A DNA stretch of 64,000 bases from Heracleum sosnowskyi (GCA_030848705.1 CM061244.1:47285190-47349189); one strand, 5' to 3'. Counted from the stretch's first letter, positions 10,661-23,560 are shown. Made by a program: numbers and translations. Notes: generated from the sequence alone by a model not told the origin.

Positions 10661-13600
10661 TCAACATACCAGATTCAGCATTCCCAATTCACTTACCAAC
10701 CTGTTGAAGGTTGCTTCATCCAATGGCTTAGTGAAGATGTCAGCAAGTTGCTTGTCAGTTGGGACATAGATCAGCTTCACAGTTCCTTGTTCAACATGCT
10801 CTCTGATAAAGTGATGTCTTATATCAATGTGCTTTGTCCTAGAGTGTTGAACTGGATTGTCTGAAATGGCTATGGCACTAGTGTTGTCACAGTAGATAGG
10901 AATGTCTCTTAACACTAGACCATAATCTAGAAGTTGATTCTTCATCCATAGAATTTGTGCACAGCAACTGCTTGCAGCAATATACTCAGCTTCTGCAGTT
11001 GAGGTAGAAACTGAATGCTGCTTCTTGCTAAACCATGAGACCAATCTTCCACCAAGAAATTGACAGCTACCAGTAGTACTCTTTCTGTCAATCTTGCATC
11101 CAGCATAGTCTGAGTCTGAGTAACCAATCAGATCAAATCCAGTATTCTTAGGATACCAAAGACCTAGATTAGGAGTGCCTTTTAAGTATCTAAAGATTCT
11201 CTTGATGGCTACTAAGTGCGACTCTTTTGGATCACTTTGAAACCTTGCACAGAGACATGTAGCAAACATGATGTTAGGTCTGCTAGCAGTTAGATATAGG
11301 AGAGATCCTACCATGCCTCTATATATGCTTGAGTCAACTTTCTTTCCTTTAGAATCAAGATCCAGACTAGTTGACGTGGACATTGGTGTCTTTGCAGGTG
11401 ATGAATCTTCCAAGTTGAACTTTCTGAGAAGTTCCTTGATGTATTTAGCTTGACATATAAAGATTCCATCAGGTTGTTGAAGAATTTGTAATCCCAGAAA
11501 GAATGACAATTCTCCCATCATACTCATCTCATATTTGTTACTCATGAGAGAGGAAAACTTCTCACACAGCTTCTCATTTGTAGAACCAAAAATGATGTCA
11601 TCCACATAGATTTGTACCAGAATGATGTCCTTGCCATGGTGTTTGTAGAAAAGTGTCTTGTCCACAACTCCTCAAGTAAACTGATTTTCCAAAAGAAAAG
11701 TGGAAAGTATGTCATACCAAGCCCTGGGTGCTTGCTTTAGTCCATACAAAGCTTTGAAGAGTTTGTATACAAAATCATACATTTCAGCATCCTCAAACCC
11801 TGGTGGCTGTTCAACATACACTTCTTCTTCCAACTCTCCATTTAGGAAGGAACTTTTGACATCCATCTGAAATACTTTGAAGTTGCAGTGTGCAGCATAG
11901 GCTAGAAAGATTCTTATAGCTTCAAGTCTTGTAACAGGTGCAAATGTCTCATCATAATCTATTCCTTCCTGTTGACAGTAACCTTTAGCCACTAGCCTTG
12001 CTTTGTTTCTTGTCACTGATCCATTTTCATCAAGCTTGTTTCTGAAAACCAATTTGGTCTCAATGACTGACTTTCCCTTAGGTCTTGGAACCAGCTTCCA
12101 TACATTGTTCCTTTCAAACTGATTTAGCTCTTCTTGCATGGCTATCACCCAGTCAGAATCCAACAATGCTTCATCAGTTGTCTTGGGTTCCATTTGAGAC
12201 AAGAAGCATGAAAACATGCTGTCAGCAGAGACTTTGTTCCTTGTCCTCACACCAGAAGTAGGGTCACCAATGATAAGGTCATTTGTGTGATCCTTGTTCC
12301 ACTTGGTGATTCTGGGCAAGCTACTTGATTGTACAGGAACAGTTGCTTCAGTTTGTTGAGTTGAATGCTCACCAATCCCATTGTCTTCACCATGTTCTTC
12401 ATTGTCTCCGGAGTCACCACTGTTATGAATGTTTGAGGTTATGGTCTGTGACTGAGCTGGAGTTTGGTTGACAGGAGTGGTATTGACAATATCTTTATCA
12501 ACTTCAACAATTTGAGTGAAGCTAGGTTCTTCATCAACAATTTCCTCATCTTCCAAGTATCCTTGATTCTTAAATCTAAATGTCTGCATCTTTCCTTCTT
12601 CATGCAGTCCTGGAAACTTGGTTTCATCAAATGTGACATTTACACTTTCTTCAATAATCCTGTGTTCCATAACATAAACTCTGTAGGCAGTCCTTTCTGT
12701 ACTGTAACCCATGAATAATCCTTCAAATGCCTTAGTGTCAAATTTTCCTTTCTTCTCATGGTTATCCTTCATCATGAAGCATTTGCTCCCAAACACATGA
12801 AAATATTTGACAGTAGGTTTCTTTCTAGTTAGCAGACAGTAAGGTGTACTTGCATGAGTTTTGTTAATCATGGTTCTGTTTTGAGTATAACAAGTTGTGT
12901 TGATAGCTTCAGCCCAGAAATATGTTGGCAGTTTGGCGTCATGCAACATAGTTCTAGCTGCTTCAATGAGAGTCCTGTTCTTTCTTTCTACAACTCCATT
13001 CTGCTGTGGAGTCCTTGCAGCAGAGAATTGTTGTACAATTCCTTCATCTTTACAGAAATTTCCAAGTGTGGCATTTCTGAATTCAGTACCATTGTCACTC
13101 CTCAAGATTTGAACTTTTGAGTTTGGAGTTCTATCAAGAACTCTGACTTGATCAATAATCACTTGAGCAGCTTCATCTTTGGATTCAAGAAACTTCACCC
13201 AAGTGTACCTTGAGTAATCATCCACCATTACTAAGGCATATCTCTTTTTGGCCATAGATGGTACATTGACTGGTCCAAAAAGATCCATATGAATCAACTT
13301 GAGTGCTTCTATGTTGGTGTTCATCTGCTTGGACTTGTGCACAGCTCTCCTTAGTTTGCCCATCTGACAATCTTCACACAGTCCTTCTTGACAGAATTCC
13401 TGTTGGGGCAAACCTCTCACTAACTCTTTCTTCATCAAAATATTCATTGTTTTGAAGTTGAGATGTGAAAGCTTCCTATGCCAAAGCATACTGTCACCAA
13501 CAGTTGCTTTACTGTAGAAACAGTAAACTTTATCCTTCTTTGTTGAGTTTAAGTCAGCAACAAACAAGCTTCCTTTCCTAACCCCTTTTAGAGAGAGGCT

Positions 13601-13921
13601 ACTATCCTTCTTGTGATAGATGTTACACAGCATCATATCAAAATCAACCTTGAATCCCCTGTCACTGAATTGGCTGACACTGAGTAGATTATGCTTCAAT
13701 CCATCCACAAGAGCAATATCTTCAATGACAACATTTCCAATTTCCAGACAGCCATATCCCACTGTGTAACCCTTGCTGTTGTCTCCAAAGGTTATGATTG
13801 GGCCAGCTTTCTCTACATAGTGTGATAGCAGGGCTTTATCACCTGTCATGTGTCTTGAGCAACCACTGTCAATGATCCACATGACTTGATCTTTCTTCTT
13901 GCCTTGCAAAACAGAATGTAT
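10661..13921 (-). pseudogene. Sirevirus A pol: protease, integrase, RT, RNase H
   Basis: Copia-type polyprotein entered at about 13909 through LQGKKK after the gag stop. Protease has WIIDSGCSRHMTG. Integrase has the zinc region (HRKLSHLNF to CQMG), SDNGTEFRN and PQQNGVVERKNRT with the catalytic acids. RT has QMDVKSSFLNGELEEEVY and YVDDIIFGS. RNase H has YSDSDYAGCKIDRKSTTG and STAEAEYIA, ending LADIFTKPLDEATF. An in-frame TGA at 11672-11674 separates the RT thumb-side sequence from the YVDD part; element B has arginine there. Otherwise the frame is open, so decay is recent. Confidence 0.9.
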
Positions 13922-16539
13922 TTAAGATGCATATGGTACCCAATCCTTGTTGGGTCCTGCAGTTTTAGTGTCTCCTGAGTTTCTTCCAGTCATAAAATCA
14001 CAAGCATCATCAATGATCTCCTGTTTGACTTCTCTTTTCACCCACTTAGGTTTAGAATTGGACTTGATCCTTTTCTTAGTGGATGAGGCCTTCTTGCTGT
14101 TGCCAGCAGGCTCAGAAGTCTCAACAGTGTGCATGTATGAACATTTTTCAGTAGTGAGAATAGGTAAGTTAAAGCATGTACTCATGGCAGTGATCTTGCA
14201 TGGCATACATTCAATGTTATTACAGACACTCATAGTTCTATGCATAAGGGGGTTCTGTGTAAATTACCATTGAGTTCAGTAGCATTGATCTTATCCTCAA
14301 TTGGCTTAATACAAACATGTGTTAAATGATGTGAAGATCCATAGTTATTGCATAGTTTCCTAGAAGCACCTCCAACATTAGTGTATCCATTTCCTTTATT
14401 GACACCTACCTTACCATTCCTATTCTTAGACTTGGGAGTTACTGGATTGACAGTGTGTTTAGAAGTTGCTGTCGAACTTTCCTTGACAGTACCTTTTATT
14501 CCAACTGTCTTGACAGAAGGTTTGGAAGCTACTGTCTTGGAACCATTCTTGACAGCATCTTTGGAAGATACTGTCTTGCCAACTGTGACAGCATCTTTTG
14601 AACTTGCTGTCTGATTGCTTGGTAAGTTTACTGTCTTGGGGATCGTGACAGTATCCTTTCCATCATTGAATGTGCTGTCAACACCTTCATCCTCATCAAG
14701 AATTTCTTGTTTGATGAGCATGGCTTCTTCATCAAACTCAATTTCTGCAGCTTTGAAAATAGGAGTTTTAACCTTCTTGAGAATGGTGGGTTTGACAGCA
14801 GCATCTCCAGAACAATCTTGAATCACAGTTTCCTTTCCAGGTCTCCTACCATATGAAAAACCTATGCCAACAGTTTGATTTTCTGTATGCTTATCATTGT
14901 AATCCTGAACTATCTTAGATGAGTTTTTATAAGCCTTAATCTTGAATTCATTTTCAGCAATCTCATTTCTCAGGAATTCCTCAACTTCTTTAGCACATTT
15001 CAATTCATTTTTAAGTTTTGCATTCTCCTGAGCTAAAGAGTCTAGTGAACTGGTTTTGAGAACAAGAGATTCATTTTCAGACTTTAGAGTTTCATTTAGC
15101 TTACTCAGCCTAGTGATTTCCTCATTAGCAGCAGATAAGCTAGTATAGACATTGAACATTCCAGCACTTAAGTCTTTAATGGTTTTCTTATACTCATCAA
15201 TGGACATATCAAGTAAGACAAGTGAGGGTACCTGACTTGAAGATGTTGATGTTACTTCATCAGTGCTAGCCATGAGAGCTAGGTTGACATATTCTTCTTC
15301 ATCTTCATCATCAGACTCATCCCAACACTTTCCTTCAGCCACATAGGCTCTACCTTGATTCTTCTTAGAGTATCCACCAGTTCCTTTCTCAAACCTCTGA
15401 ACCTGTTTGGGTCTTTTGCATTCAGTAGCAAAATGACCAGGTTCACCACAGTTGTAACACTTGAATTTAGATCTATCCACAAATCCAGTCTTGTATCCTC
15501 CTTTGAATGAGCTTCCCACAGCAGCCTTTGATGAGCTTCCCTTGGTGAACTTGGATGCTTGGCCTTGGGGCCTGAATGACTTATCCTTCTTGAACCTAAA
15601 GTTCTTGAACTTTTTAGCCATGTAGGCCATAGTAGGATTGTCCATGCTTTCCAGTTCCTCCATTGTGTAGAAGTCTTCATCTTCCACATCCTTGAGCTGT
15701 AGTACTACTTTCTAATCATCTTCAACAACCTCTTCTATCTTCAAGGATTGTACAGGGGTTGGTTGTGTGATTTGTAGTACTTCACTTGGTTGTGTGATCC
15801 TTGGCACTTGTGCTACTAGGGCACTTGACATATTAGCCATCTTGTTCCTTGTTCCACTTTGTATGGCTCTCTTTTGAAAGAGTTCAAGTTCATAAGATTT
15901 CAGAATGCCATAAAGTGTCTCAAAGGTTATATTGTTGAGATCTCTTCCTTCTCGTATGGCTGTTGTATTGTGTTCAAGGTGATCAGGCAGTGTAAGCAAG
16001 AACTTGACATTTAATTCTTTTCTGTCATAGTACTTGCCATGTATCTGTAGTTCAGTTAAGAGCTTACTGAACCTTTCAAACATGGAAGTTAAGTCTTCAC
16101 CAGGCTTGGCCATGAATGCCTCATATTGTGATATCAGTATTTGCCTTTGATTGCCCTTAACTTCTTCACTTCCTTCACATAGTAAAGCTAACCTGATCCA
16201 CATCTCCTTGGCAGATGTGCAGCTTATCACACCTCCACACATGGCTTTATCCAACGTGAGAGAATCGAGCAAGATGCGTTGCAAGTGATCATCTAGTACT
16301 ATTTTCTCCTTCTCAGGTTCCAAAAATTCGGAGGGATCTTTGGGAACCCAATGTGCAGGAATGACTTCACCATTTACTGTTGTGGCTTCAATTTCCTTCC
16401 TTGGAATGAAAGGACCATTCTCGAGAATACCTGGGTATAGTGGATTCTCAGCTTTGATAAACAACAAGATCTTTCTTTTCCAAATGTTGTAGTTCTCTTT
16501 ATCAAAAGCTGGGATCTTGATACTGTTTGATTTCTGCAT
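13922..16539 (-). pseudogene. Sirevirus A gag (stop and frameshift)
   Basis: ATG at 16537-16539 begins MQKSNSIKIPAFDKENYNIW, a typical copia capsid start (DUF4219/UBN2-like). The frame is stopped by TAG at 15712-15714 and continues in frame. It then has a CCHC knuckle (CYNCGEPGHFATEC, near 15425-15466), a coiled-coil region near 14950-15130, and a Thr/Val-Lys-rich stretch encoded by CTGTC/GACAG repeats (14450-14670). A second knuckle-like motif (CNNYGSSHHLTHVC) has Tyr for its second Cys. The frame shifts at a G5 run (14249-14253), and the last part ends in TAA at 13922-13924 just before pol. Gag would form the particle shell and bind RNA. Confidence 0.85.
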
Positions 16540-16576
16540 TGTCGTCTTGATCACAGATATGTATGTTAATCTGATC

Positions 16577-16588
16577 GCTCTGATACCA
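16577..16588 (-). other. Primer-binding site (tRNA-iMet type), Sirevirus A
   Basis: GCTCTGATACCA on the plus strand is TGGTATCAGAGC on the coding strand, complementary to the 3' end of initiator methionine tRNA. It lies 2 bp from the LTR edge at 16591 and fixes that edge. Confidence 0.9.
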
Positions 16589-16590
16589 GT

Positions 16591-17649
16591 TGTTGGTCCT
16601 CGTGTATTGCAGAAGGGGGGGGGGATAAATGCAATACTGATAAAATTCAATCTCAGTTTCAACAACCAAAACTAAGATTTAATGTTATCAATAATATGTA
16701 TGCATTCACAAACAGTATGATCGAGAAGATAGGATTCACAAAATAAATGTTTTATTTATTTTGCAAAGTGTTGCTACAACCTCAAGAGAGAATTCTTGAG
16801 CTTCGGTTTTTATTCAAGACACTTGCTTGTCTTTGTTACATCTTCTAGAATGAATTAATAGTCTAGGTATAAAACTAATCCTATCACTGTCAACACGGGT
16901 CTGTGAAGCTGCTGTCATTATCAAGTGGCAGCTTCTTACAAAGTGTCTACCCATGTGACTTTCCTAAATTTCTAACAATGTCAGATATACATTACAAAGA
17001 AAGCAACCTAGATTCATTCTATTTCTAGCTAAAACAATTCAGCAAATAGAGACTTGACCTTGCTCTTGAATTGATTCGCTTTTGTTTGCAGTGCTTGAAG
17101 CTTCTGTCGTAGTCTTGCAGACTTGGTGCAGCTTAGGGATACTGCAACACGCCTGTTTCTTGAACATTGAAACTGTCACGGGGTTTGACTGAGAAAGATA
17201 CCTAGAACAAGGATCTTTCTCGAGACAGTTACTTTTGCCGCAAAGCTTGCTGTCACAGGAATGTGCTTTTGGTGACAGTAAGAGTTCCCCGCATAGTGTG
17301 CTGTCGAGGTTTCCAAACTTGCTGTCGAGGGCTAAAGTTGCTGTCGCGTAGTCTTCCGCCAATGTTGCTGTCAGAATGAATATGCTGTCTTGACTCGCAA
17401 CATTCTGTCTTCTTGTAATCTTACTGTCAATTCTTATGACAGTAACCTTTATTCATGCTGTCATCTAATATGCATTCTTTGAGGCTTGAACACAGAAAGT
17501 GAACTTCTTCCAAATTACACAATTAAACTAACATTGCATATTGATTACAAGAACATACTTTGGCTGTGACAGTATGTTCTACTTAAATTAAAAAATTAAG
17601 TCTATACAAAGTTAAGTTGTTCCTATGCTATCACCCATAAATCCCAACA
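16591..17649 (-). repeat. 5' LTR of Sirevirus A (1059 bp)
   Basis: On the plus strand it runs from TGTTGG (16591) to CCAACA (17649), a perfect 6-bp terminal inverted repeat next to the primer site. A G10 run (16615-16624) corresponds to the C-rich stretch typical of copia LTR 3' ends. CTGTC/GACAG occurs about 17 times; about 2 are expected by chance. A 107-codon ORF here (17039-17362) is made of that repeat and is not taken as a gene. Confidence 0.88.
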
Positions 17650-18634
17650 ATAAGTTCTAACATTGCCAGTACGAGGATGATCACCTCTCCTCACCTTCAT
17701 AATATAGGATACTAACTAAATGGTCTCTCAAAATCATATCAAAGTTATTTAATATCTTGGGGGTCCATAAACACATTTGTCATTTCCCTATAGTTATCCA
17801 ATATTGGTGTCTCCCACGGTCGAATTGATATGTCCACCGAAGATGGAGGTCTACTAGTTTAATATTTACGCAGTCTCTAATAAGAGTTGTATCGAAAGAA
17901 TCCAATTCCAGACTCAAGGTCCTTCCTCCAGGTAGGTTCTGAGATCGCCATAGTTCTCGTTGCAACCATATGCACTTCATTAAAGTCATGCCATCAATTT
18001 CCAACATTCTTGATCGCTGAGTTGAATCATCATGGCCCGCCATATGAGCATACTCATGACGTCGTCTAGCGCACTCGTCTTACGATAACGTTCTCGTGAT
18101 ATATATACAAAATCTTCCTCGAGGGCCACAAAATTCTCAATGGCGTAGTAGACACTATCTCTGGTAGAGTCATCGCTCGCGGGGAATTGAAACCTCATAA
18201 CAATAAATGCCTTTGACTAATCCGGTAACTAAGTAACCTTAATCGCGTAAAAAGTTTAAACATCTTGGTTCTCAAATATGTCGCCTCCTCAAGGGCAAAC
18301 TATGAAGGACTATATATGGGTAACAAGTTTTGTTCTAGTCATGTCAACCATGGCTATACCGCCTCTATCAAAATTGCTTTTGAGACTCTACTCGACGTCT
18401 TATATCAATATCCTCGATAAATCATACACAATTATAACTCCCTTCTCATCATCCTGATGACCTCTAAAGATTCTATCGGTCCTACTATAAGACCTCAAGT
18501 AAACATTCCAATCTTAAGTTTCTCAATGGTACTACATTCGGTACTCCAATAACGAACTCTATATGAGTCCTTACGTTAATATTTTATTTAGACATAACTC
18601 TTAAGACTCTCGTCTCTGAGTACTATAACTTATA

Positions 18635-18647
18635 GCTCTAAATACCA
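18635..18647 (-). other. Decayed primer-binding site of the older gypsy remnant
   Basis: The coding strand reads TGGTATTTAGAGC, close to TGGTATCAGAGC with extra or changed bases, directly beside the LTR end. Confidence 0.5.
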
Positions 18648-18651
18648 TTTC

Positions 18652-19574
18652 TATAACACCCCCAGATCCAGGGTCAGAGATCCGGGTTGTCACGCCCTCA
18701 ATTCCAACAATAATACCTGTACTAGCTCAACAAATCCAATAATACAACACCAAAAAGACCCCAATCTCTTACACACACCAGTTATAGATTTAGAAACGAG
18801 TCACATGAGTAACATTAATTATTACAACCAAATGTCCTATCCAGGATCTCATACTATTAATCACAACCTCTACCTGAAGTTATATTAACAGCTAATCATA
18901 ATTTACTAAGGTGCAGCTATACAAACTATAATTGTACACAAGACTCACTAATAGCAGCTGAACCCATGCAACTTACTTCTGCATTAACCATTCTGAATTG
19001 GACTACCTCAAGGTTAAATCTTCCAATTCCCTTTTCTTGTAGTACGGAATAACTGACTATGTTCTCCCTTTCCTGAAAGTTAATATAAAGTAAAGCAAGA
19101 ATGAGAGAAAGAATGCTCAGCAAGTATCCCATAATAAAATAAATATTTTCACAACTATGAAGTCCGAAATCCAATAACATTTGTTGGTATAACAACCAAA
19201 ACCTTTAAAATATAACATTTGAGTTAAAATACCATACAATTCAAAATACTGTACGAGGAATAGTAAGATTTCACAATATCTGAAAATAACATATAGTTCG
19301 AGATACTATATAAGAAGTCTAAACACTTCCCACCAAAATATATAATCTGCAACTGATAATAATAACTTTAAACATTCTGTAAAGTTTTGACAACTTTTGC
19401 ATTCACTCATTTACATAGTATAACGCTAATACGACTTCGAAAGTTCATTGTCCTGGCCCGTACATAGGGTGGTCTGATAAATTTCTAAAACAGAAAAATC
19501 ACTATTCATCAGGGTCTTATATAATAAAACAAATATCAGGGTATTTAATAAGTACAAAATTTCGGGTTATTACA
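18652..19574 (-). repeat. LTR of the older gypsy remnant (~923 bp)
   Basis: Plus-strand edges are TATAACACCCCC and GGGTTATTACA, so the coding strand starts TGTAATAACCCGAAATTTTG, like the Tekay LTR start. It shares TACTTGCTGAGCATTCT with the 2075-5626 LTR. The terminal TG/CA is mutated at the left edge and I found no target duplication, which suggests age. Confidence 0.65.
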
Positions 19575-19581
19575 TTGGTGT

Positions 19582-20060
19582 TGTTGGATAAGTGAGCTTC
19601 TGAAACAAGGGTTCAGGGAACTAGAGGCTAGAGAAGTCTATACTTGGGAAGTGTAGGGCTTAGAGAGCAAAGGGTTCGAGGAACAGGACATTTCAGCAAG
19701 CCATTTGTCAGCAACAGGGAATTGAGGGAGATATATTATTGTATCTTGTAATTGGTTTATTTCGTTGATCAATAATATATTCTCTTACCGGGTTGGTAAG
19801 GGACCAGGACGTAGACCATAGGATTATGGGTCGAACCTGGCTAAAAGTTTATTGTGTTCTTTATATTTCTGTAACTTACTTACTGTCTTGCATATTGTTA
19901 TAATCAACGTGTTGTTTGTACAATCAGCGTGCCATTTGTGTCTGCATTAGTAACAATCAGCGTGCCATTTAAGTCTGCACAAATTGAACTCAGTAAGCCA
20001 TTCCTGGTAAAACTTAAAATTGATCATAGTTAGCCATTTACCCCTCTAGGTGTGCATTTT
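19582..20060 (+). mobile_element. Truncated Ty1/copia LTR remnant
   Basis: It starts TGTTGGATAAGTGAGC and contains ACCAGGACGTAGACC...GGGTCGAACC, a pattern common in copia LTRs around the R/U5 region, then ATTTACCCCTCTAGGTGTGC near its end. ACAATCAGCGTGCCATTT occurs twice (about 19920 and 19952). The 3' edge is not clear and no target duplication was found. Confidence 0.5.
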
Positions 20061-20148
20061 CAAATCGCATTTCATTTATTTAGGTTAATTGATGCTAGAA
20101 ATTCATATTGCATGATGTTTTCACGATTAAGTAAGACATATATTTGTG

Positions 20149-20803
20149 TTCTATAGTAGAATCCTATATGACTTATATACATGTATTCAGTATGTTTAAA
20201 TTTAAACATGTCTATTATTTTGTTCTATAGTAGAGTCAAACATTCTTGTGTAGAATTAACTAACTGTTAATCAAATGTATATATGTGCTCTATAGTAGAA
20301 TCAAATAGAAATTATATAATGTATTTTATAAATCCAATTTGTAATCATGTGTATTTTTATGTTCTAGAGTATAATCAAAATTTGACTTAATTATATTCTA
20401 TACTAGAATCAAAATTTAAGTTAATTATAAGTTATCTCGTTATTAGTTTTTAACGTAATTATATTTTGCAGTATAATCATAATTATATTTTAAACATGTC
20501 AATTTTTGTGTTCTATAGTAAAATCAAACGTTCTTGTGTAGAATTAACAAAAATCATGCGTGTTTTTGTGTTTCTAGTAGATTTAATTTTCAATTAAGTG
20601 TATACATGTGTTATAAAGTAGAATCAAATAGAAGTTGTATAGTGCATTTTGTAGATCCAACTAGTAATCATGTGTATTTTTTTGTTCTAGAGTTTAACTA
20701 AAATATAAACTGAATATTTTCTATGTAATAATCAAAAAATTTAGTTAATTGCAATATATCTGGTTATTAGTTTTTAAAATAATTATATTCCATAGTAGAA
20801 TAA
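20149..20803. repeat. Diverged tandem array of a palindromic box (TTCTATAGTAGAATC)
   Basis: At least ten versions of TTCTATAGTAGAATCAAA, nearly self-complementary (GATTCTA-tag-TAGAATC), lie 34-75 bp apart. Two larger units of about 290-323 bp align with each other: boxes at 20289, 20361, 20396 and 20465 recur about 320 bp later at 20609, 20684, 20719 and 20788. No ORF is present. Confidence 0.75.
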
Positions 20804-23416
20804 AAAATTTCATCTCTAACTGCAAGGCATACTTGAAAAATAAAGTATGTTTGATATTGTGTTAGTGTTATAGGTTACTTTAACAAGCAACGATAAAGAG
20901 ACTTCAAAAACGTGGAGTAAACAATATATTATTAAGCAATTCTAATTTGTAGAGTGTTTAATTTCTTGATATCTAAATCTGCACATGTATTTAAATCTAA
21001 CTTATAAATTTGGTTTTTGACAGAAGCTTTCCAAATGTCAACTACATCCACATCTAATGCTCATTTGGTTGTTGACATTTGGCCAGTCTGTCTAACTTAT
21101 GCTGGTTTCAGAAGCGTGTCAAGTATTTGGTTAATTGGTTTCACTACAAGTTTACTGATGTCTCATTCCTCGCCAACCTGCTACAAGTTTGATGATGTCT
21201 CATTCCTCGGCAACCTGTTTAGAGATCTATTATTTTGTTTGGGTGTTGGTGTCCATCATTTGTTCTTGGTTTTATCTGGATTCAGTTTTCGATTAGTTTA
21301 CTAAGGTTTTGTGTTAACTAAGAGTTTAGAGTTTATCTTGTGTTTTCAAAAGTGCGACTATAGTTTTGTTTCTTCTTGTATGGACTTTTGTCGTGCTAGT
21401 TGATCTATGTAGTTGGTCTTGTATTTATACAGACGAACTTCTGGTGATATTTCTATTTTATTTTGGGGTTTTCCAGTAAGTAAGTCAGAGACCTTTGTTT
21501 AAATGTATTAGGTTGTTGTTGTTCCTTTTTTAATTTATCTTCGAGAGTTATTTTATTTTTGGGAGCCCTCGTGTCCGTGTATCGAGTTTATTTTTGATGA
21601 ATTAATACTCCCGGAGTCTTCTATGGAATACTCCTATATATAACCTTATTTATTTCCCAAGTTAGTTTAGAGAATCTATATTATATGTGTAGCTTTTATT
21701 CTAGACTCTCGAAATATAAGAGTTGTCGTTTCTTGGCCACGGATAGCTACAATGTATCTCTTATCTCTAGTTTCCCTTATACTTTCCTGTCACTGATTTT
21801 CAAACTGAATTTTTTAAAATGTCATACTAATTCTTATGCACCACAATTACTACATAGAATTCATCCACAATATTTGTGTGTCAAATGTGTCAAATATACT
21901 TGGCTATAATGAAAGTGTTTTAACCATAGAAGTACATACCTATATAGTAGTTCAGCTATAATGATCTCCAAAGTTCTCAATCAGAAAAGTGTACTGTGGT
22001 GCTCATTGATATGTTCCACTTTTGAACTTTAATAAATCTTAACATTATGTTTTTAAATATACATTCAAATCCCAACTAGACAGATTTTCAAATTAATTAC
22101 CCTACAGTTGAATGAAAATGTGCTTACCACACTAACTGGACATTTTTTGTTAAATAACTGAACTAGTATTACAAGATAATGATAAATTTATCCATAATTA
22201 AACTTTTTCTCTTATAAATTTTTACATGACAACATACACACACTGTGATATCATTGTGCTAATGCGCTCCCAAAATTTAATGTTTGGAAGTAATAAGATT
22301 ACAATCAAATTGTAATATTAAATTATAAAACCTTGATTTTTAGTTTTTTTTTTTGCTAAATAGATCGTAAAATGTGCTTTGACTTCTTCAAACCCTCCTT
22401 ATAAACAGTTAGAGTTCAAGCTCGATTCTCGATTTTCACCTTCACTTGATCAAATTTACCATTTGTAGGAAGCCTGAACTTCCTCATTAATCTCACAACT
22501 CCTCTCAATGTGGTTCAAACTTTATTTTCTCATATTGCTCATGTTTTCTCTCTTTGGTTATCTGTAGCACTCGATCTTCTAACACCTTAATCACTTCCTT
22601 CTTAAGGCCATACACGTTTGCGTTGAGCAAGTGGACTTATAAAGTATCCTGCAAATATTGTTTAGACATCATTACATAGGAAGAACATACCATACAAGTA
22701 CACTCACAAGTAAGTTTTTTTCATTAAAAAACACCGAATCATGTAAGCATCGGTGATACTCAATAATGATGCACAAACAACGCTTTATATTTGATCACTG
22801 GAGTAAAAAATGAAACTATCATATTGTACTTATATATATGTTGTATTATGAAAAAATGCAGCGGCAACAGTAACAGATGTAACACCTAGCACGCATGAGA
22901 ATGGGCTTTAAACTAGGGATGAATACATTAATTCTTGACATGGCTGCCCCGACTCGGTGTTCGTCTTCCCTGATCCGCTAAAGCTCTACCACGCATACAA
23001 CTCTCCTCACATAAAGGAACTATTACTTAGCGATCTTCAAACATATTTATGCTATTCCACAATCCAAATTATACATTTCTAGTAAGTTTGTAATCTGCAA
23101 GAACTTATTCTTATTTTTTACATTATCGAATTGCTACATTGTATACTTAAAATATGATCATTTTCTTGTAATATAAGAATCTGGAACTTTGTTACAAAAT
23201 GACAGCTTATTATTAATAAGACAATCTACAAACGTTACACGGCGATAAAAATTCAATCAACTCCAAGGAAAATGAAGATGCCTATTTTCTAGATTTATGT
23301 ACTATAAAACAAACATAATATATAATGACATTACATCCACTAAAATAATACAATTTTGGTAATAATTATAAAGTTAAGTCTTAAAATTTTATCTAATATA
23401 AGTCTCATTATTTTTA
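20804..23416. other. AT-rich host DNA without a recognisable gene
   Basis: No coding region is convincing on either strand. A 95-codon ORF at 21017-21304 looks like chance. The stretch 21300-21600 is T-rich, like a decayed UTR or retroelement end. I see nothing further. Confidence 0.5.
21144..21217. repeat. 37-bp direct duplication
   Basis: CTACAAGTTT...GATGTCTCATTCCTCG.CAACCTG occurs twice in tandem with a 37-bp period and only a few mismatches. Confidence 0.85.
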
Positions 23417-23560
23417 ATTCTACCGTAGAAATTATGATTCTCAAGTAGAATCAGAAATCCTACCTAAAACTCTACAATTTTGTCAAAAATAAAGACCAGT
23501 TCTGTTTCTAGAAAAAACAATTTATACATCAAAATTCTATAGTATAATCAAAATTTCCAT
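23417..23560. repeat. Scattered palindromic boxes flanking Sirevirus B
   Basis: TTCTACCGTAGAA, ATTCTCAAGTAGAATC and TTCTATAGTATAATCAAA are variants of the box arrayed at 20.1-20.8 kb and 44 kb. Confidence 0.6.

Larger units (their letters stand above)
5627..17649 (-). mobile_element. Sirevirus-like Ty1/copia element A (3' end lost)
   Basis: Read from high to low coordinates: 5' LTR (16591-17649), initiator-Met primer site, gag, pol, a small acidic ORF, and a large accessory ORF cut at 5627 by the Tekay insertion. Long gag with a coiled coil, CCHC knuckle, copia order (protease-integrase-RT-RNase H) and an extra ORF after pol fit the Sirevirus group. Several stops and shifts make it defective. 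The short motif CTGTCA/TGACAG is heavily repeated in LTR, spacers and gag. It lies inside an older gypsy remnant that starts at 17650. Confidence 0.88.
17650..19574 (-). mobile_element. Older Ty3/gypsy (Tekay-like) remnant: 5' LTR plus leader
   Basis: A minus-strand LTR (18652-19574) is followed leftward by a decayed tRNA-Met-like primer site and about 1 kb of leader or gag-start sequence, which is cut at 17650 by Sirevirus A. Short frame-shifted ORFs at 17780-18198 might be leader or gag remains, but I recognise no domain. Confidence 0.65.

Noticed and set aside
17039..17362. 107-codon minus-strand ORF
   Set aside because: It lies wholly inside the Sirevirus A LTR and is made of the CTGTC-type repeat, with no domain.
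19575..20060. Right-hand part of the older gypsy element
   Set aside because: The sequence after the LTR edge at 19574 has copia-type LTR features and a TGTTGG start, so it is a separate remnant.
21017..21304. 95-codon plus-strand ORF
   Set aside because: It covers a 37-bp direct duplication and T-rich DNA, with no motif or codon signal.
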